Source of the DNA: Niastella vici | GTDB lineage: Bacteria > Bacteroidota > Bacteroidia > Chitinophagales > Chitinophagaceae | DNA length: 38,220 nt | Reading direction: 5' to 3' | Assembly (NCBI RefSeq): GCF_002077945.1 | Contig: NZ_LVYD01000086.1 | Coordinates: 1-38,220 of the forward strand | Translations under genes and position numbers: made by a program | The notes under the pieces: model-generated | Told to the model about the DNA's origin: nothing | The model's input: only the letters and a program-made list of their open reading frames with translations | The model's database searches: none | Part shown: piece by piece, positions 24,159 to 32,866 of the stretch | Numbering within the stretch: position 1 is the first letter of the stretch | Layout: every line of letters starts with the position of its first letter

Positions 24159-25388
24159 TCAGCCGGCCAATTCCTTTGTTAATGCATCCAGTTTGTTTGC
24201 AACGCCGTAAAACGAGGCCAGTTTCTGAATAACGCTTTCTACCACGGCATCGGGACAACTGGCGCCGCTGGTCACTAAAATACGGCCGGGATTAGTGGTG
24301 GGCAGGAAATCAGCCGCCACGTGCTCTTCTTTTGTGTGGAAATTATAATGAAGCACCTCTTTTGCCGAAAGCAGTTTTTCGGCCGAATTAATAAAATAGG
24401 TGGGCAGTTGCAGCTCGCAAAGCTCGGCCAGGTGCGTAGTGTTGCTTGAGTTATAACCGCCAACCACAATGGCAATATCGGCCGGTGTTTGCAACATGCC
24501 GGTAACCGCCGTTTGGTTGTCATTGGTAGCATAACAAAGTGTGTCGCGGGTATCGGCAAACCGCGATTCTATATTATCCTGGGTTAAACCATAATGCTGC
24601 TGAATGGTTTGTTTCAGGAACTCGGCAATAGCCTGTGTATCGGTGGCCAGTTGAGTGGTTTGGTTTACCACGCCAATCCGTTGCAGGTGCTGCGAGGCAT
24701 CAAAACCGGTAGAAAAGCGGCCGGCAAATTCTGTATAAAACTGACCGGCTGGTTTTTCACCGGTAATATATTTCGCCAGATTTTCCGCTTCCTGCATATC
24801 GTTCACAATTACCGAAGGGGCATTGTGAGCGGCATGCGAAAAGGTGGCCCTGGTTTCTTCATGTTTCGGTTTGCCATGAATAACGATGGTGTATCCTTTT
24901 TGAGCGATCTGCTCGCTGCGGTTCCAAACCTTTTCTACAAAGGGGCAGGTAGTATTGTATTTTTCAACCGGAATGCCCAGTGCATTCAGCTTTGCTTCAA
25001 TTTCGAGGGTGGTGCCAAAAGCGGGAATGATCACTACATCATCGGCGGTCAGTTCCTCAAAGGGGATCAGCTGCCGGCCATAATTATCCTGCAGAAATTG
25101 TACGCCGCGGCTTTGCAGATCGGCATTTACCTGCGGGTTGTGGATCATTTCGCTCAGTAAGAAGATGCGTTTGCCGTGATTTGACTCAATAGTGCGGAAG
25201 GAAATTTCAATGGCATTTTCTACCCCATAACAAAACCCGAAATGGCGGGCCAGATAAATGTGCAGGGGATCCAGCGCCAGCAGGGTAGGGGTAAAATCTT
25301 TCTTCATCTTGTCCTGCTGTTTGCGGCTGTTTTTGATGGCCGTGATCAGCGGACTACGGTAAGTAATAGGAACATTAAATGTTTTCAT
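24159..25388 (-). CDS. ispH: 4-hydroxy-3-methylbut-2-enyl diphosphate reductase, long form
   Basis: A 409-residue IspH counted from the Met at 25388 (an earlier Met at 25406 gives six more residues and is less likely). The three cluster cysteines are in 'HFGFCYGVENA', 'NTTCPFVEK' and 'TSGASCPDAV'; the substrate-binding region is seen in 'GGYNSSNTTHLAEL' (Ser/Asn motif). IspH makes IPP and DMAPP in the last step of the MEP pathway using a 4Fe-4S cluster. At about 410 residues it resembles the plant/cyanobacterial-length branch and not the ~315-residue E. coli type, with extra sequence at the N-terminus and in the middle ('SRFADTRDTLCYATNDNQ'). Confidence 0.93.
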   Translation of the reverse strand: MKTFNVPITYRSPLITAIKNSRKQQDKMKKDFTPTLLALDPLHIYLARHFGFCYGVENAIEISFRTIESNHGKRIFLLSEMIHNPQVNADLQSRGVQFLQDNYGRQLIPFEELTADDVVIIPAFGTTLEIEAKLNALGIPVEKYNTTCPFVEKVWNRSEQIAQKGYTIVIHGKPKHEETRATFSHAAHNAPSVIVNDMQEAENLAKYITGEKPAGQFYTEFAGRFSTGFDASQHLQRIGVVNQTTQLATDTQAIAEFLKQTIQQHYGLTQDNIESRFADTRDTLCYATNDNQTAVTGMLQTPADIAIVVGGYNSSNTTHLAELCELQLPTYFINSAEKLLSAKEVLHYNFHTKEEHVAADFLPTTNPGRILVTSGASCPDAVVESVIQKLASFYGVANKLDALTKELAG

Positions 25389-25619
25389 GCCTTGAAATCG
25401 AGGCACAAATTTACGAAGTAATACTGGCAGATGGAACGTCTATTATCCTGGATGGTATTTTAAATGATCTTAATTTGATAGTTAATTTTTGGGTGGTTTA
25501 ATTTTTGATGGCTTAATGTTTTGATTGCTAGATGGTTTACTAATAGTTGGGGTTTTTTGCAAGTTTGAACATCACAATCGAACAATAAAAACCATAAAAC
25601 CACATTAAATATTACCCCG

Positions 25620-25627
25620 TAATTTTG
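25620..25627 (+). promoter_or_regulatory. TAnnTTTG box before the amylase gene
   Basis: TAATTTTG matches the Bacteroidota -7 element; no TTG lies at the expected -33 position. The start of transcription would fall near 25634, 9 bases ahead of the ATG at 25643. The rest of 25407-25619 is AT-rich with TTTGATGG/TTAATTTTTG-like repeats and no gene. Confidence 0.4.
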
Positions 25628-25642
25628 ATTAAACCAACAGGA

Positions 25643-26923
25643 ATGAGATTTATGGAGCGACGATTTTCCCCGGTAGCCTGGAGTATTAACAGCAATATTT
25701 ATGAAGTAAATGTTCGCCAGTATACACCCGAAGGCACATTCAACGCCTTTGCAAAACACCTTCCCCGCTTAAAAGATATGGGGGTAGAAATTTTATGGTT
25801 CATGCCTATAACGCCCATTAGCCAGGAAAAGCGGCAGGGTACCCTGGGCAGTTACTACGCATGTGCTGATTATAAAGCGATAAACCCCGAATTTGGTACC
25901 GAAGCCGATTTTAAGGCGCTGGTAAAAAAGGCCCACGAGCTGGGACTTAAAGTGATCATTGACTGGGTGGCCAATCATACGGGTTGGGATCACGTATGGA
26001 CCCGTTCGAATCCCGAATTTTATAAAAAAGATGCTACAGGCAACTTCTACGATACCAATAACTGGCACGATGTAATTGACCTCAATTACTACGACTTCAA
26101 CATGCGTACGGCTATGATCGATGCCATGCGTTATTGGGTAAAGCAATGCGATATTGATGGTTTTCGCTGCGATATGTGCCACCTGGTGCCGCTCGATTTC
26201 TGGTATCAGGCCCGGGTTAAGCTGGACGCAACCAAGCCTTTGTTCTGGCTGGGCGAAACCCTTGATGTACCGTATTTACAGGTGTTTGATTGCCTGTATG
26301 GCTGGCGCTGGATGGCGGCTACCCAAAAATATTTTCGCCAGGAAATACCATTGAGCCAGTTAAAGGATGTGTTGAATCATTATCAGTTCGACCTGCCGGC
26401 GAACACCTTCCCCCTGTTGTTCACCAGCAACCACGATGAAAATACCTGGAATGGCACTGAGTATGAAAAGTACGGCGATATGGCCATGCCATTGGCGGTG
26501 TTCAATTGTACCTGGAATGCGGTGCCGCTTATTTATACCGCCCAGGAATTACCCCTGCACAAGCGGTTGCCATTTTTTGATAAGGACGAAATAAGCTGGA
26601 ATGGCATGCCCCAACTGCATGAGTTTTATAAGACCCTACTACAATTGCGGAAAAAGAATGCCGCCCTGCAAACCGGTGAAACGGCAAAACCGAAAATTCT
26701 GAATACCAGCGATGATGAGAAGGTGCTTGCCTTTACCCGCAAACAGGATGGAAAGGAATTGCTGGTGATCCTGAACTTTTCGGCCCAGGAAGTAACGGCG
26801 CAGCTGCCGGGTAATCCTGTACAGGGAAAATTCACCAATGCATTCACGCATCAGCCGGTGGCGGTAAATGCGTCATTTTCGGCGCCCCTGAAAGCCTGGG
26901 ATTACCTGGTGCTTGTGAAATAA
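25643..26923 (+). CDS. GH13 alpha-amylase family glycosidase
   Basis: A 426-residue protein from the ATG at 25643 (an in-frame TTG at 25625 overlaps a promoter box and is not preferred). All four GH13 regions are visible: region I 'DWVANH' (107-112), region II 'GFRCD' (173-177, nucleophile Asp177), region III 'LGE' (acid/base Glu205), region IV 'SNHDE' (262-266, Asp265). The C-terminal ~80 residues form the usual beta domain. No signal peptide is present, so it probably acts on cytoplasmic alpha-glucans or oligosaccharides. The exact specificity cannot be read. It is a single gene. Confidence 0.9.
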   Translation: MRFMERRFSPVAWSINSNIYEVNVRQYTPEGTFNAFAKHLPRLKDMGVEILWFMPITPISQEKRQGTLGSYYACADYKAINPEFGTEADFKALVKKAHELGLKVIIDWVANHTGWDHVWTRSNPEFYKKDATGNFYDTNNWHDVIDLNYYDFNMRTAMIDAMRYWVKQCDIDGFRCDMCHLVPLDFWYQARVKLDATKPLFWLGETLDVPYLQVFDCLYGWRWMAATQKYFRQEIPLSQLKDVLNHYQFDLPANTFPLLFTSNHDENTWNGTEYEKYGDMAMPLAVFNCTWNAVPLIYTAQELPLHKRLPFFDKDEISWNGMPQLHEFYKTLLQLRKKNAALQTGETAKPKILNTSDDEKVLAFTRKQDGKELLVILNFSAQEVTAQLPGNPVQGKFTNAFTHQPVAVNASFSAPLKAWDYLVLVK

Positions 26924-26950
26924 CAGAAACAATAGAATTGACTACATAAA

Positions 26951-26979
26951 AAAGGGTCCCGGTTTAACCAGGACCCTTT
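26951..26979. terminator. Shared terminator, amylase and Do-type protease
   Basis: AAAGGGTCC (26951-26959) pairs with GGACCCTTT (26971-26979). On the minus strand six T follow, suiting the protease; on the plus strand only three. It lies between convergent stop codons. Confidence 0.85.
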
Positions 26980-27001
26980 GTCGTCTTTTATCTGTAAGTT
27001 C

Positions 27002-28495
27002 TTAGTTGCCCATGTTGATAATGATGGGATATACACCTTCATAACCAGGATATACACCTTCGAGCTTCACAGTTCCTGTTGCGGCTTCCAGCACCTTTCT
27101 CAGGTCTTCTGTATTGTTAATGTCCTTGTTATTGGCTTTGGTGATCACATAACCTTCCTGAATACGCACCTTGCTCAATAAGCCACGTGGTGAAATAGAT
27201 TTTACCATAACCCCACCTTTAATATTTAACTCTTTTGCGTCGTCCTTGCTTACTGTTTCCAGTCCGGCCCCTAATTTATCGAGCACAGAATTCTTAACTA
27301 CATCGTTGGTGCCGTTCATGTTCTTTAAAATAAGGGAAGATGTATACTCTTTACCCTCGCGCTGGTAGGTAAGGCTGATCTTGTCGCCAGGGCGGTAAGT
27401 GGCAATTTGGCCAATAAGGTCGGCGCCTCTTACGATAGGTGTACCATTGATCTTGGTGATCACATCACCTTTTTTGATACCGGCAGTCATAGCCGCACTA
27501 CCGTCTTTTACCGACATTACATATACACCACCGTCGTCCTTAATGCCATTCTGTTTTTTATCTTCATCGCTGATATTATCTTTTGGATATTCAATACCCA
27601 GGTAGGCTCTTTGAACGGTTCCGAATTTAATAAGGTCAGCAACAACCTTCTTTACAATATTCACCGGAATGGTAAAAGAATAACCGGCATAAGCGCCCGT
27701 AGGAGAGGCAATGGCTGAGTTAATACCAATGAGTTTACCATCAGTGTTAATGAGCGGGCCACCACTGTTACCGGGGTTAACGGCCGCATCGGTTTGAATG
27801 AACGATTCAACCGGATTGATGCTTTGACGGCTGTTGATATCGAGCGATCTTCCTTTAGCACTTACGATACCTGCAGTAACGGTTGTTTCCAGCGTTAAGG
27901 GATAACCTACAGCCAGTACCCACTGACCAACTTTCACGTCGTCTGAGTTACCATATAACAGGAAGGGTAAACCTTTTGCGTCGATCTTGATAACGGCCAG
28001 GTCACTGCTGGGGTCTGCCGCAACGACCTTTGCTTTAAATGATTTTTTGTTATTCAGCATAACGGTGATGTCATCGGCGCCATCAACCACGTGGTTGTTG
28101 GTAACAATGTAACCGTCTTCACTGATTATTGCGCCTGAACCGGAGGCCATTTGCGGAATAGAGCGGTATTTATCGCCAAAGAAATCATCCAGGTCGGGGA
28201 ACAGGTCGCCGAAAGGATTGTTCCGGGGCAGGTTATTGCTTACTGTACGGGTAGCTTTTGTTTTAATATGCACTGTAGCCGGTATGGATGCATCTGCTGC
28301 AGCTACAAAATCAACCGCACCCTGTCCTGTTGTGCCATTGAAGCCGGCATAATTAGCCGGGATCTTACCACTATCACTACCATCCTTTTGGTAAACGTAA
28401 GTATTATCATGGCTAAAATGATTGTACCCCCACATTGTAACTCCGGTAGTAGAGGCACTAATGAGTACAATTGCCAGTATTTGTTTCCACTTCAT
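27002..28495 (-). CDS. Do-type serine protease (DegP/DegQ family)
   Basis: A 497-residue exported protease: N-terminal membrane anchor or signal (about 5-22), trypsin-like domain with catalytic His135 ('TNNHVVDG'), Asp165 ('SSDLAVIKID') and Ser244 ('NPGNSGGPL'), then two PDZ domains (about 295-385 and 400-490; 'AYLGIEYPKDNI', 'GVMVKSISPRGLL'). It degrades or chaperones misfolded envelope proteins in the periplasm. The gene is alone. Upstream (28543-28568) a 7-bp dyad may take part in control. Confidence 0.94.
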   Translation of the reverse strand: MKWKQILAIVLISASTTGVTMWGYNHFSHDNTYVYQKDGSDSGKIPANYAGFNGTTGQGAVDFVAAADASIPATVHIKTKATRTVSNNLPRNNPFGDLFPDLDDFFGDKYRSIPQMASGSGAIISEDGYIVTNNHVVDGADDITVMLNNKKSFKAKVVAADPSSDLAVIKIDAKGLPFLLYGNSDDVKVGQWVLAVGYPLTLETTVTAGIVSAKGRSLDINSRQSINPVESFIQTDAAVNPGNSGGPLINTDGKLIGINSAIASPTGAYAGYSFTIPVNIVKKVVADLIKFGTVQRAYLGIEYPKDNISDEDKKQNGIKDDGGVYVMSVKDGSAAMTAGIKKGDVITKINGTPIVRGADLIGQIATYRPGDKISLTYQREGKEYTSSLILKNMNGTNDVVKNSVLDKLGAGLETVSKDDAKELNIKGGVMVKSISPRGLLSKVRIQEGYVITKANNKDINNTEDLRKVLEAATGTVKLEGVYPGYEGVYPIIINMGN

Positions 28496-28542
28496 AATCG
28501 TTATAAATTTTTATGCGTTTTTTTACTTGTTCAAATTATATG

Positions 28543-28568
28543 CCTGACGACAACAAATTAACGTCAGG
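28543..28568. promoter_or_regulatory. Dyad upstream of the Do-type protease gene
   Basis: CCTGACG (28543-28549) and CGTCAGG (28562-28568) are perfect inverted arms with a 12-base spacer, 48 bases before the protease ATG. It may be an operator. The remaining part of 28496-28761 shows no gene. Confidence 0.35.
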
Positions 28569-28761
28569 AAAAATAGGAAACCAGCGCTGATAATCCGGTT
28601 TAACAATTAATTTACTAAAGTCTTCGTACTTCGCTTCTCAAATTTACTAAAAGTAAGGAGGAATAGCTAAAAACCAACGGCCCGGCGGGGGAAAGTTAAA
28701 AATTTTATAAGTGATCAATTGTACGCTAAATGCAATATTTACAGGCTGTTTTGTCAGGTTT

Positions 28762-29760
28762 TTATAATTCCAGCAAAAATTTCATGACATCGATGCCGTC
28801 GGCATAATCGGTGAGGGAAGGCTGCTGGGCTTTCCCGAAACCGGTATGGTGGCGCCCAACAATACATTGCACATTGGCATTGCTTTTAAGCGAATCGTAC
28901 ACCTGCCCGGCATTTGAATAATATTCATAATTCAGCTGGCTGATGGGGGAGAACAGTTCCTTGTTCTCGTTCAGCAGAATTGACTCGTTGGACATATAAT
29001 ACTGCTTGTTCAGCAACATTACCGCCAGTATGTAATCATAGTTGTGTTTGTATTTATGAAACTCGCTGAGGTGATCGTATTTTCTGAAGGCGTTCAGCAG
29101 GGGAACGAAATCATACTGTTCGGGCACGTACAGTTTGGTTACGTTGCGGCAACCCAGGCCAAAGTACTGGTACACATCATCGGCGAGTTTGTTCAGTTCC
29201 TCAGGCGTTTCTTCACCCGTTAAAACAGCTACCGAGGTGCGGTTACGGCGAATGATATGCGGGTATTTGCTGAAATAATATTCAAAATAACGGGCCGAGT
29301 TATTGCTGCCGGTAGCAATATAGACATCGCAATTTTTCAGCATTTCTGCAAATGCGATCAGGGGGCGGGTGGCTTCGTCCCATTGGTACAATTGCTCAAC
29401 CAGGTGCCTGAGCAATACATCGTCTTTTGAAGAAGGTTTTATGGTTTGCCGGTGACCGGTAATGAAAGCGCATAAAAAATCGTGAAAACCAACCAGGGGT
29501 ATATTACCGGCCATAATAATACCTATATTTTTAGGGGAATTGTTTTCGGCCTGAATGGCATACTGGCTGGCCCAGGCGGTCAAAAGCTCTTTTTTCAAAA
29601 AGGCATGGGCTATATTCCGGGTAGCCAGCTCAATAAATTCGGGGGTGAACCAGCTGTTCTGCAGGCTGGCTTTCTGTTTGGTTGCCTGCCAGTTATCGTT
29701 ATCCTGTAAAATATATTCACCTAGCCGGTTCAATAAAACGATTCGTTGTTGTAAATTCAT
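28762..29760 (-). CDS. LuxC-type acyl-CoA reductase
   Basis: A 332-residue protein of the acyl-CoA reductase (LuxC) family within the aldehyde dehydrogenase superfamily. Evidence: 'NIGIIMAGNIPLVGFHDF' (nucleotide-binding start), 'TIKPSSKDDVLLRHL', 'DVYIATGSNNSARYFEYYF', and 'YFGLGCRNVTKLYVP' with Cys204 as the likely catalytic thiol. LuxC-type enzymes reduce acyl-CoA or acyl-ACP to an aldehyde with NADPH. No luxD/luxE or luciferase gene is nearby, so a luminescence role is not supported; fatty aldehyde or lipid use is more likely. It is divergent from the ferredoxin at 29875. Confidence 0.88.
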   Translation of the reverse strand: MNLQQRIVLLNRLGEYILQDNDNWQATKQKASLQNSWFTPEFIELATRNIAHAFLKKELLTAWASQYAIQAENNSPKNIGIIMAGNIPLVGFHDFLCAFITGHRQTIKPSSKDDVLLRHLVEQLYQWDEATRPLIAFAEMLKNCDVYIATGSNNSARYFEYYFSKYPHIIRRNRTSVAVLTGEETPEELNKLADDVYQYFGLGCRNVTKLYVPEQYDFVPLLNAFRKYDHLSEFHKYKHNYDYILAVMLLNKQYYMSNESILLNENKELFSPISQLNYEYYSNAGQVYDSLKSNANVQCIVGRHHTGFGKAQQPSLTDYADGIDVMKFLLEL

Positions 29761-29775
29761 TCCACCTTATATTTG
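29746..29775 (+). promoter_or_regulatory. Bacteroidota-type promoter of the ferredoxin gene
   Basis: TTG (29746-29748), a 19-base spacer and TATATTTG (29768-29775) match the consensus exactly. Start near 29782 gives a leader of about 93 bases. It overlaps the start of the divergent acyl-CoA reductase gene; a minus-strand TATTTTTG box (29788-29781) could serve that gene. Confidence 0.75.
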
Positions 29776-29874
29776 TCGTGCAAAAATAGAGTTATTCAAT
29801 TCACGAACCTGCTGCTGCTTGTTTGCCTTTTGGGCAAATTATGGAAGAAAAGCAGGGTTAAAATTCAGCAAGTT

Positions 29875-30222
29875 ATGGCTATAAAAATCACTGAAGAATG
29901 TATTAACTGCGGAGCCTGCGAACCCGAGTGTCCGAACAATGCGATATATGAAGGTGGGGTAGAATGGAGGATTGCAGATGGCACTACTGTAAAAGGATCA
30001 TTTGTTTTATTGGATGGAACTGTAATTGATGCTGATACGGCGAATGCGCCCGTTAGTGTAGATACGTATTATATTGTTCCCAATAAGTGCACCGAATGCC
30101 AGGGTTTTCATGAAGAACCGCAATGTGCAGCTGTTTGCCCGGTTGACTGTTGTGTACCTGATGATATGTACAAGGAAACAGTAGAAGAACTGATGGCTAA
30201 AAAAGAAAAACTGCACGTTTAA
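29875..30222 (+). CDS. Dicluster 4Fe-4S ferredoxin
   Basis: A 115-residue protein from the ATG at 29875; the frame is open back to 29773 but that part is leader and has no family match. Cluster 1 ligands are in 'CINCGACEPECP', cluster 2 in 'CTECQGFHEEPQCAAVCP', separated by an insertion of about 45 residues ('EWRIADGTTVKGSF'). This long-spacer layout is typical of small Bacteroidota ferredoxins. It carries low-potential electrons in the cytoplasm; the partner is not identified. It has its own promoter. Confidence 0.9.
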   Translation: MAIKITEECINCGACEPECPNNAIYEGGVEWRIADGTTVKGSFVLLDGTVIDADTANAPVSVDTYYIVPNKCTECQGFHEEPQCAAVCPVDCCVPDDMYKETVEELMAKKEKLHV

Positions 30223-30340
30223 TAGAAAGTTGGGAAGCCGGTAAAGGCCGCCTGAACTGCATTTTACGTAAGGACTGCAGCCTTTATTTGGTCAAAAAAA
30301 ATTTGGATGGAAGCCAATAGATTTCCTACCTTTCTATAAG

Positions 30341-30430
30341 AATAGTAATGTAGCCTAAGTGCTACTTGTAAGTGGCGGGTGATATTTCCTGCCGTATTGA
30401 GGTGAAGGATTAACGACCTTCACCTTTTTT
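30341..30430 (+). ncRNA. Candidate small RNA or structured 3' region
   Basis: The 316-base gap 30223-30538 contains no gene. Part of it looks like a short transcript: TTG (30303-30305) and TACCTTTC (30327-30334) form an imperfect promoter, then possible hairpins GTAGC/GCTAC and GGCGGG/CCTGCC follow, and a terminator AGGTGAAGG (30400-30408) with CCTTCACCT (30417-30425) ends in six T. The terminator is solid; the RNA itself is inferred, and the same structure could end the ferredoxin transcript. No known family is recognised. Confidence 0.35.
30400..30430 (+). terminator. Intrinsic terminator before ddl
   Basis: Nine-bp stem AGGTGAAGG/CCTTCACCT with an 8-base loop and a run of six T (30425-30430). 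Confidence 0.88.
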
Positions 30431-30538
30431 ATTGGAATAAAGCATTTTTTAACACCCTTTCTCATACAAATACCTGCTTATGTAGTTTCCGGCTTCCGTT
30501 GTTTTTCGTTTATTTGTGCAAAATTTTCCAACCATTAC

Positions 30539-31531
30539 ATGAAGCCCAATATTGCCTTTGTTACCGGTGGGTACTCCGCAGAAGCTGAAATTTCCTATAA
30601 AAGCGCGCTTACTATTGAAAAGAATATTGATACAGACAAGTTTTGTGTCTATAAAATTGATATAACCCCCCAGGGCTGGTTTTATGATGCCGGCAATGGC
30701 AAAAAGCTGACCGTTGACCGCAATGACTTTTCCCTGACCATTGATGGTAAAAAATTAACATTTGATGCGGTCTTGATCGGTATACATGGTACGCCGGGTG
30801 AAGATGGCCGCCTGCAGGGCTATTTTGACCTTACTGGATTACCTTATACCTCTTGTGATTCAGCGACTTCGGCACTTACATTTAATAAAAGATATACAGT
30901 GGCCGTAGCGGCCTTTGCTGGCATAGATGTTGCCAAATCTGTACATATTTTTAAACACAGTCCGGTTACGCCCGAACAGGTTCTTACCCAGTTAAGCCTG
31001 CCGGTGTTTGTAAAGCCCAATAACGGCGGTTCAAGCATTGGGATGAGCAAGGTGAACGAAGCCAAAGACCTGGCCGGTGCCCTGGAAAAAGCGTTTAAAG
31101 AAGATGATCAGGTACTGGTAGAAGAGTTTATTGCGGGTCGTGAGTTCACTATCGGCGTATTTAAATCAACGAAAGGCATCATTACGTTGCCGATCACCGA
31201 AGTGAAGTCGAAAAAAGATTTCTTTGACTACGAAGCAAAGTACCAGGGGTTGAGCGAAGAAATTACCCCGGCCCAGGTTGATGAAGCCATAGCTGAAAAA
31301 GTGCGCAGTACCGCCAAAAGAGTGTATGAGTTGTTCAATTGCCGTGGTGTAATACGCATTGATTTTATATACAACGAATCAAAACAGGCTCCGTATATGC
31401 TGGAGATAAATACAGTACCGGGGCAAAGTGAGGCCAGCATAGTACCGCAACAGGTACGTGCCATGGGCTTAACGTTGAAAGATTTTTATTCAGCATTGAT
31501 CGAAGATGCGCTGGAAAGGAGAAGTAAGTAG
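30539..31531 (+). CDS. ddl: D-alanine--D-alanine ligase
   Basis: A 330-residue ATP-grasp ligase. Motifs: 'HGTPGEDGRLQGYFDLTGLPY' region (about 84-104), 'VKPNNGGSSIGMSKV' (ATP-binding loop), 'VEEFIAGREFTIGVF', 'IRIDFIYN' and 'MLEINTVPGQSEASIVPQQ' with the metal-binding Glu and Asn. It joins two D-alanines for peptidoglycan. The PASTA protein starts 5 bases after its stop, so they are one operon. The start at 30539 is the natural Met ('MKPNIAFVTGGYSAEAEIS'). Confidence 0.95.
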   Translation: MKPNIAFVTGGYSAEAEISYKSALTIEKNIDTDKFCVYKIDITPQGWFYDAGNGKKLTVDRNDFSLTIDGKKLTFDAVLIGIHGTPGEDGRLQGYFDLTGLPYTSCDSATSALTFNKRYTVAVAAFAGIDVAKSVHIFKHSPVTPEQVLTQLSLPVFVKPNNGGSSIGMSKVNEAKDLAGALEKAFKEDDQVLVEEFIAGREFTIGVFKSTKGIITLPITEVKSKKDFFDYEAKYQGLSEEITPAQVDEAIAEKVRSTAKRVYELFNCRGVIRIDFIYNESKQAPYMLEINTVPGQSEASIVPQQVRAMGLTLKDFYSALIEDALERRSK

Positions 31532-31535
31532 TAAG

Positions 31536-32372
31536 ATGACAACCGACGTTTCGCGAACAAAAAAACAAACAGATACCACCTTGTTTAAATTCATGACAGG
31601 GAAACCCCTTTGGGTACACATACTAACAGGAATAGGCCTTGTTATTTTACTGGTAGTGGTGTTCCTGCAATCGCTTCACTTTATTACCAGGCATGATAAA
31701 ACCCTTACCATTCCTGCCGTAACAGGTAAATCGTATGCAGAAGCCAGGCAAATACTGGAAAGCAAAGGTTTTGACGTTGAATTACAGGATTCCATCTTTA
31801 ACGATACGGCCCGGCCTTTATCGGTGTTAAGACAATTCCCTGATGCCGAAGCAGTGGTAAAAGTGAACCGCACGGTATACCTTACCATCAATAAGGCGGT
31901 AGCGCCGATTATTGAAATGCCCAACCTCGAAGGGTTGAGCTTTCGCAGCGCCCAGATCGCTATGGAACAATACCGGTTGAAACTGGAAGACACGCTGTAC
32001 CGGGCTGACTTTGCAAAGAATTCAGTACTGGAGCAACAATATAATGGCGATCGTATAAAAGCCGGTACAAAAATTCCGGAGGGAAGCAAAATAACTTTGG
32101 TGCTGGGCAGCGGGTTGGGCAATGAGAATTTTAGTGTGCCCGATCTCGTTGGGTTAACATACAATGATGCAAAGGTATTGCTGGAGTCGAACGGGTTGAA
32201 TGTGGGTACAGTGATACCTGCCGTTGACCCGAATGCCTATGTTGGCCGGCAGAGTCCCGAACACATGACACCCGATGGCCGCATTAACCGTATTCGTCAG
32301 GGTCAGAGTGTTGATCTTTGGTTGCAACCCGATAAACCGGTAAAGGCGGAAGCAGAGCAACAGGAACAATAA
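31536..32372 (+). CDS. PASTA-domain membrane protein A
   Basis: A 278-residue protein from the ATG at 31536, 5 bases after ddl; an earlier Met inside ddl is not preferred. A basic cytoplasmic N-terminus and one membrane helix (about 35-57) are followed by three PASTA domains (about 65-135, 137-205, 210-270): 'IPAVTGKSYAEARQILESKG', 'EMPNLEGLSFRSAQIAMEQ', 'SVPDLVGLTYNDAKVLLESN'. PASTA domains bind muropeptides or peptidoglycan. No kinase domain is attached. It is paralogous to the protein at 32867; linked to ddl, a role in cell-wall assembly or sensing is likely. Confidence 0.9.
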   Translation: MTTDVSRTKKQTDTTLFKFMTGKPLWVHILTGIGLVILLVVVFLQSLHFITRHDKTLTIPAVTGKSYAEARQILESKGFDVELQDSIFNDTARPLSVLRQFPDAEAVVKVNRTVYLTINKAVAPIIEMPNLEGLSFRSAQIAMEQYRLKLEDTLYRADFAKNSVLEQQYNGDRIKAGTKIPEGSKITLVLGSGLGNENFSVPDLVGLTYNDAKVLLESNGLNVGTVIPAVDPNAYVGRQSPEHMTPDGRINRIRQGQSVDLWLQPDKPVKAEAEQQEQ

Positions 32373-32392
32373 AATTATTTAAATATCATTTT

Positions 32393-32701
32393 ATGCAAAA
32401 TATCACTATTGAAGAAGTAAAAGAGCGTCTTGACAGAGGCGAACAGTTACACCTGGTTGATGTGCGGGAACCACATGAGCGCGCCGAATTCAATATCGGT
32501 GGGGCACATATTCCCCTGGGACAGGTGCAAATGATGCAGGTTGATGAGTTGAATAACCTGAAGAACGAAGAAGTGATCGTGTATTGCCGCAGCGGTAACC
32601 GCAGCGGACAGGCGGCCATGATCCTGGAAACGCTTGGCTTCACCAATGCCAAGAATTTGGCAGGCGGAATGATGGCCTGGCAATCGAAGTTTGGTCAGTA
32701 A
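32393..32701 (+). CDS. Rhodanese-domain protein (single domain)
   Basis: A 102-residue protein with one rhodanese fold. The start 'LHLVDVREPHERAEFNIGGA' and the active loop C-R-S-G-N-R-S with Cys65 in 'VIVYCRSGNRSG' show a full active site. It carries a persulfide sulfur or acts in thiol chemistry in the cytoplasm (no signal peptide). It lies 20 bases after PASTA A, probably in the same operon. Its insertion between two PASTA paralogues is unusual in my memory of this locus. Confidence 0.93.
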   Translation: MQNITIEEVKERLDRGEQLHLVDVREPHERAEFNIGGAHIPLGQVQMMQVDELNNLKNEEVIVYCRSGNRSGQAAMILETLGFTNAKNLAGGMMAWQSKFGQ

Positions 32702-32812
32702 GCAGTGGTCAATGGTCAATGGTGAATGGAGTCTCCTAATTTTGGAATTCATGTTTAGTTCGGAATCTCGAAAATCGCGAGCTATTCACCATTCACCACT
32801 TACAATTGACGC
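32701..32812. repeat. Low-complexity inverted repeat
   Basis: Left arm with tandem GGTCAAT/GGTGAAT words (32705-32730) and right arm with ATTCACC/CACTTACAATTGAC (32784-32810) form an imperfect stem. It separates the rhodanese gene from PASTA B and matches the style of the repeats at 16555 and 18940. Confidence 0.5.
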
Positions 32813-32866
32813 TTTGTGCACAAGTGAGATCTGTATCCTGATTTTTTAATTTAATCAATATCACCT

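Noticed and set aside
24594..25160. 188-residue plus-strand frame opposite ispH
   Set aside because: The ispH frame holds all three cluster cysteines; the opposite frame has no recognisable domain.
28762..29760. Bioluminescence locus
   Set aside because: LuxC-type reductase occurs without luxA, luxB, luxD or luxE; the family has wider roles in lipid metabolism.
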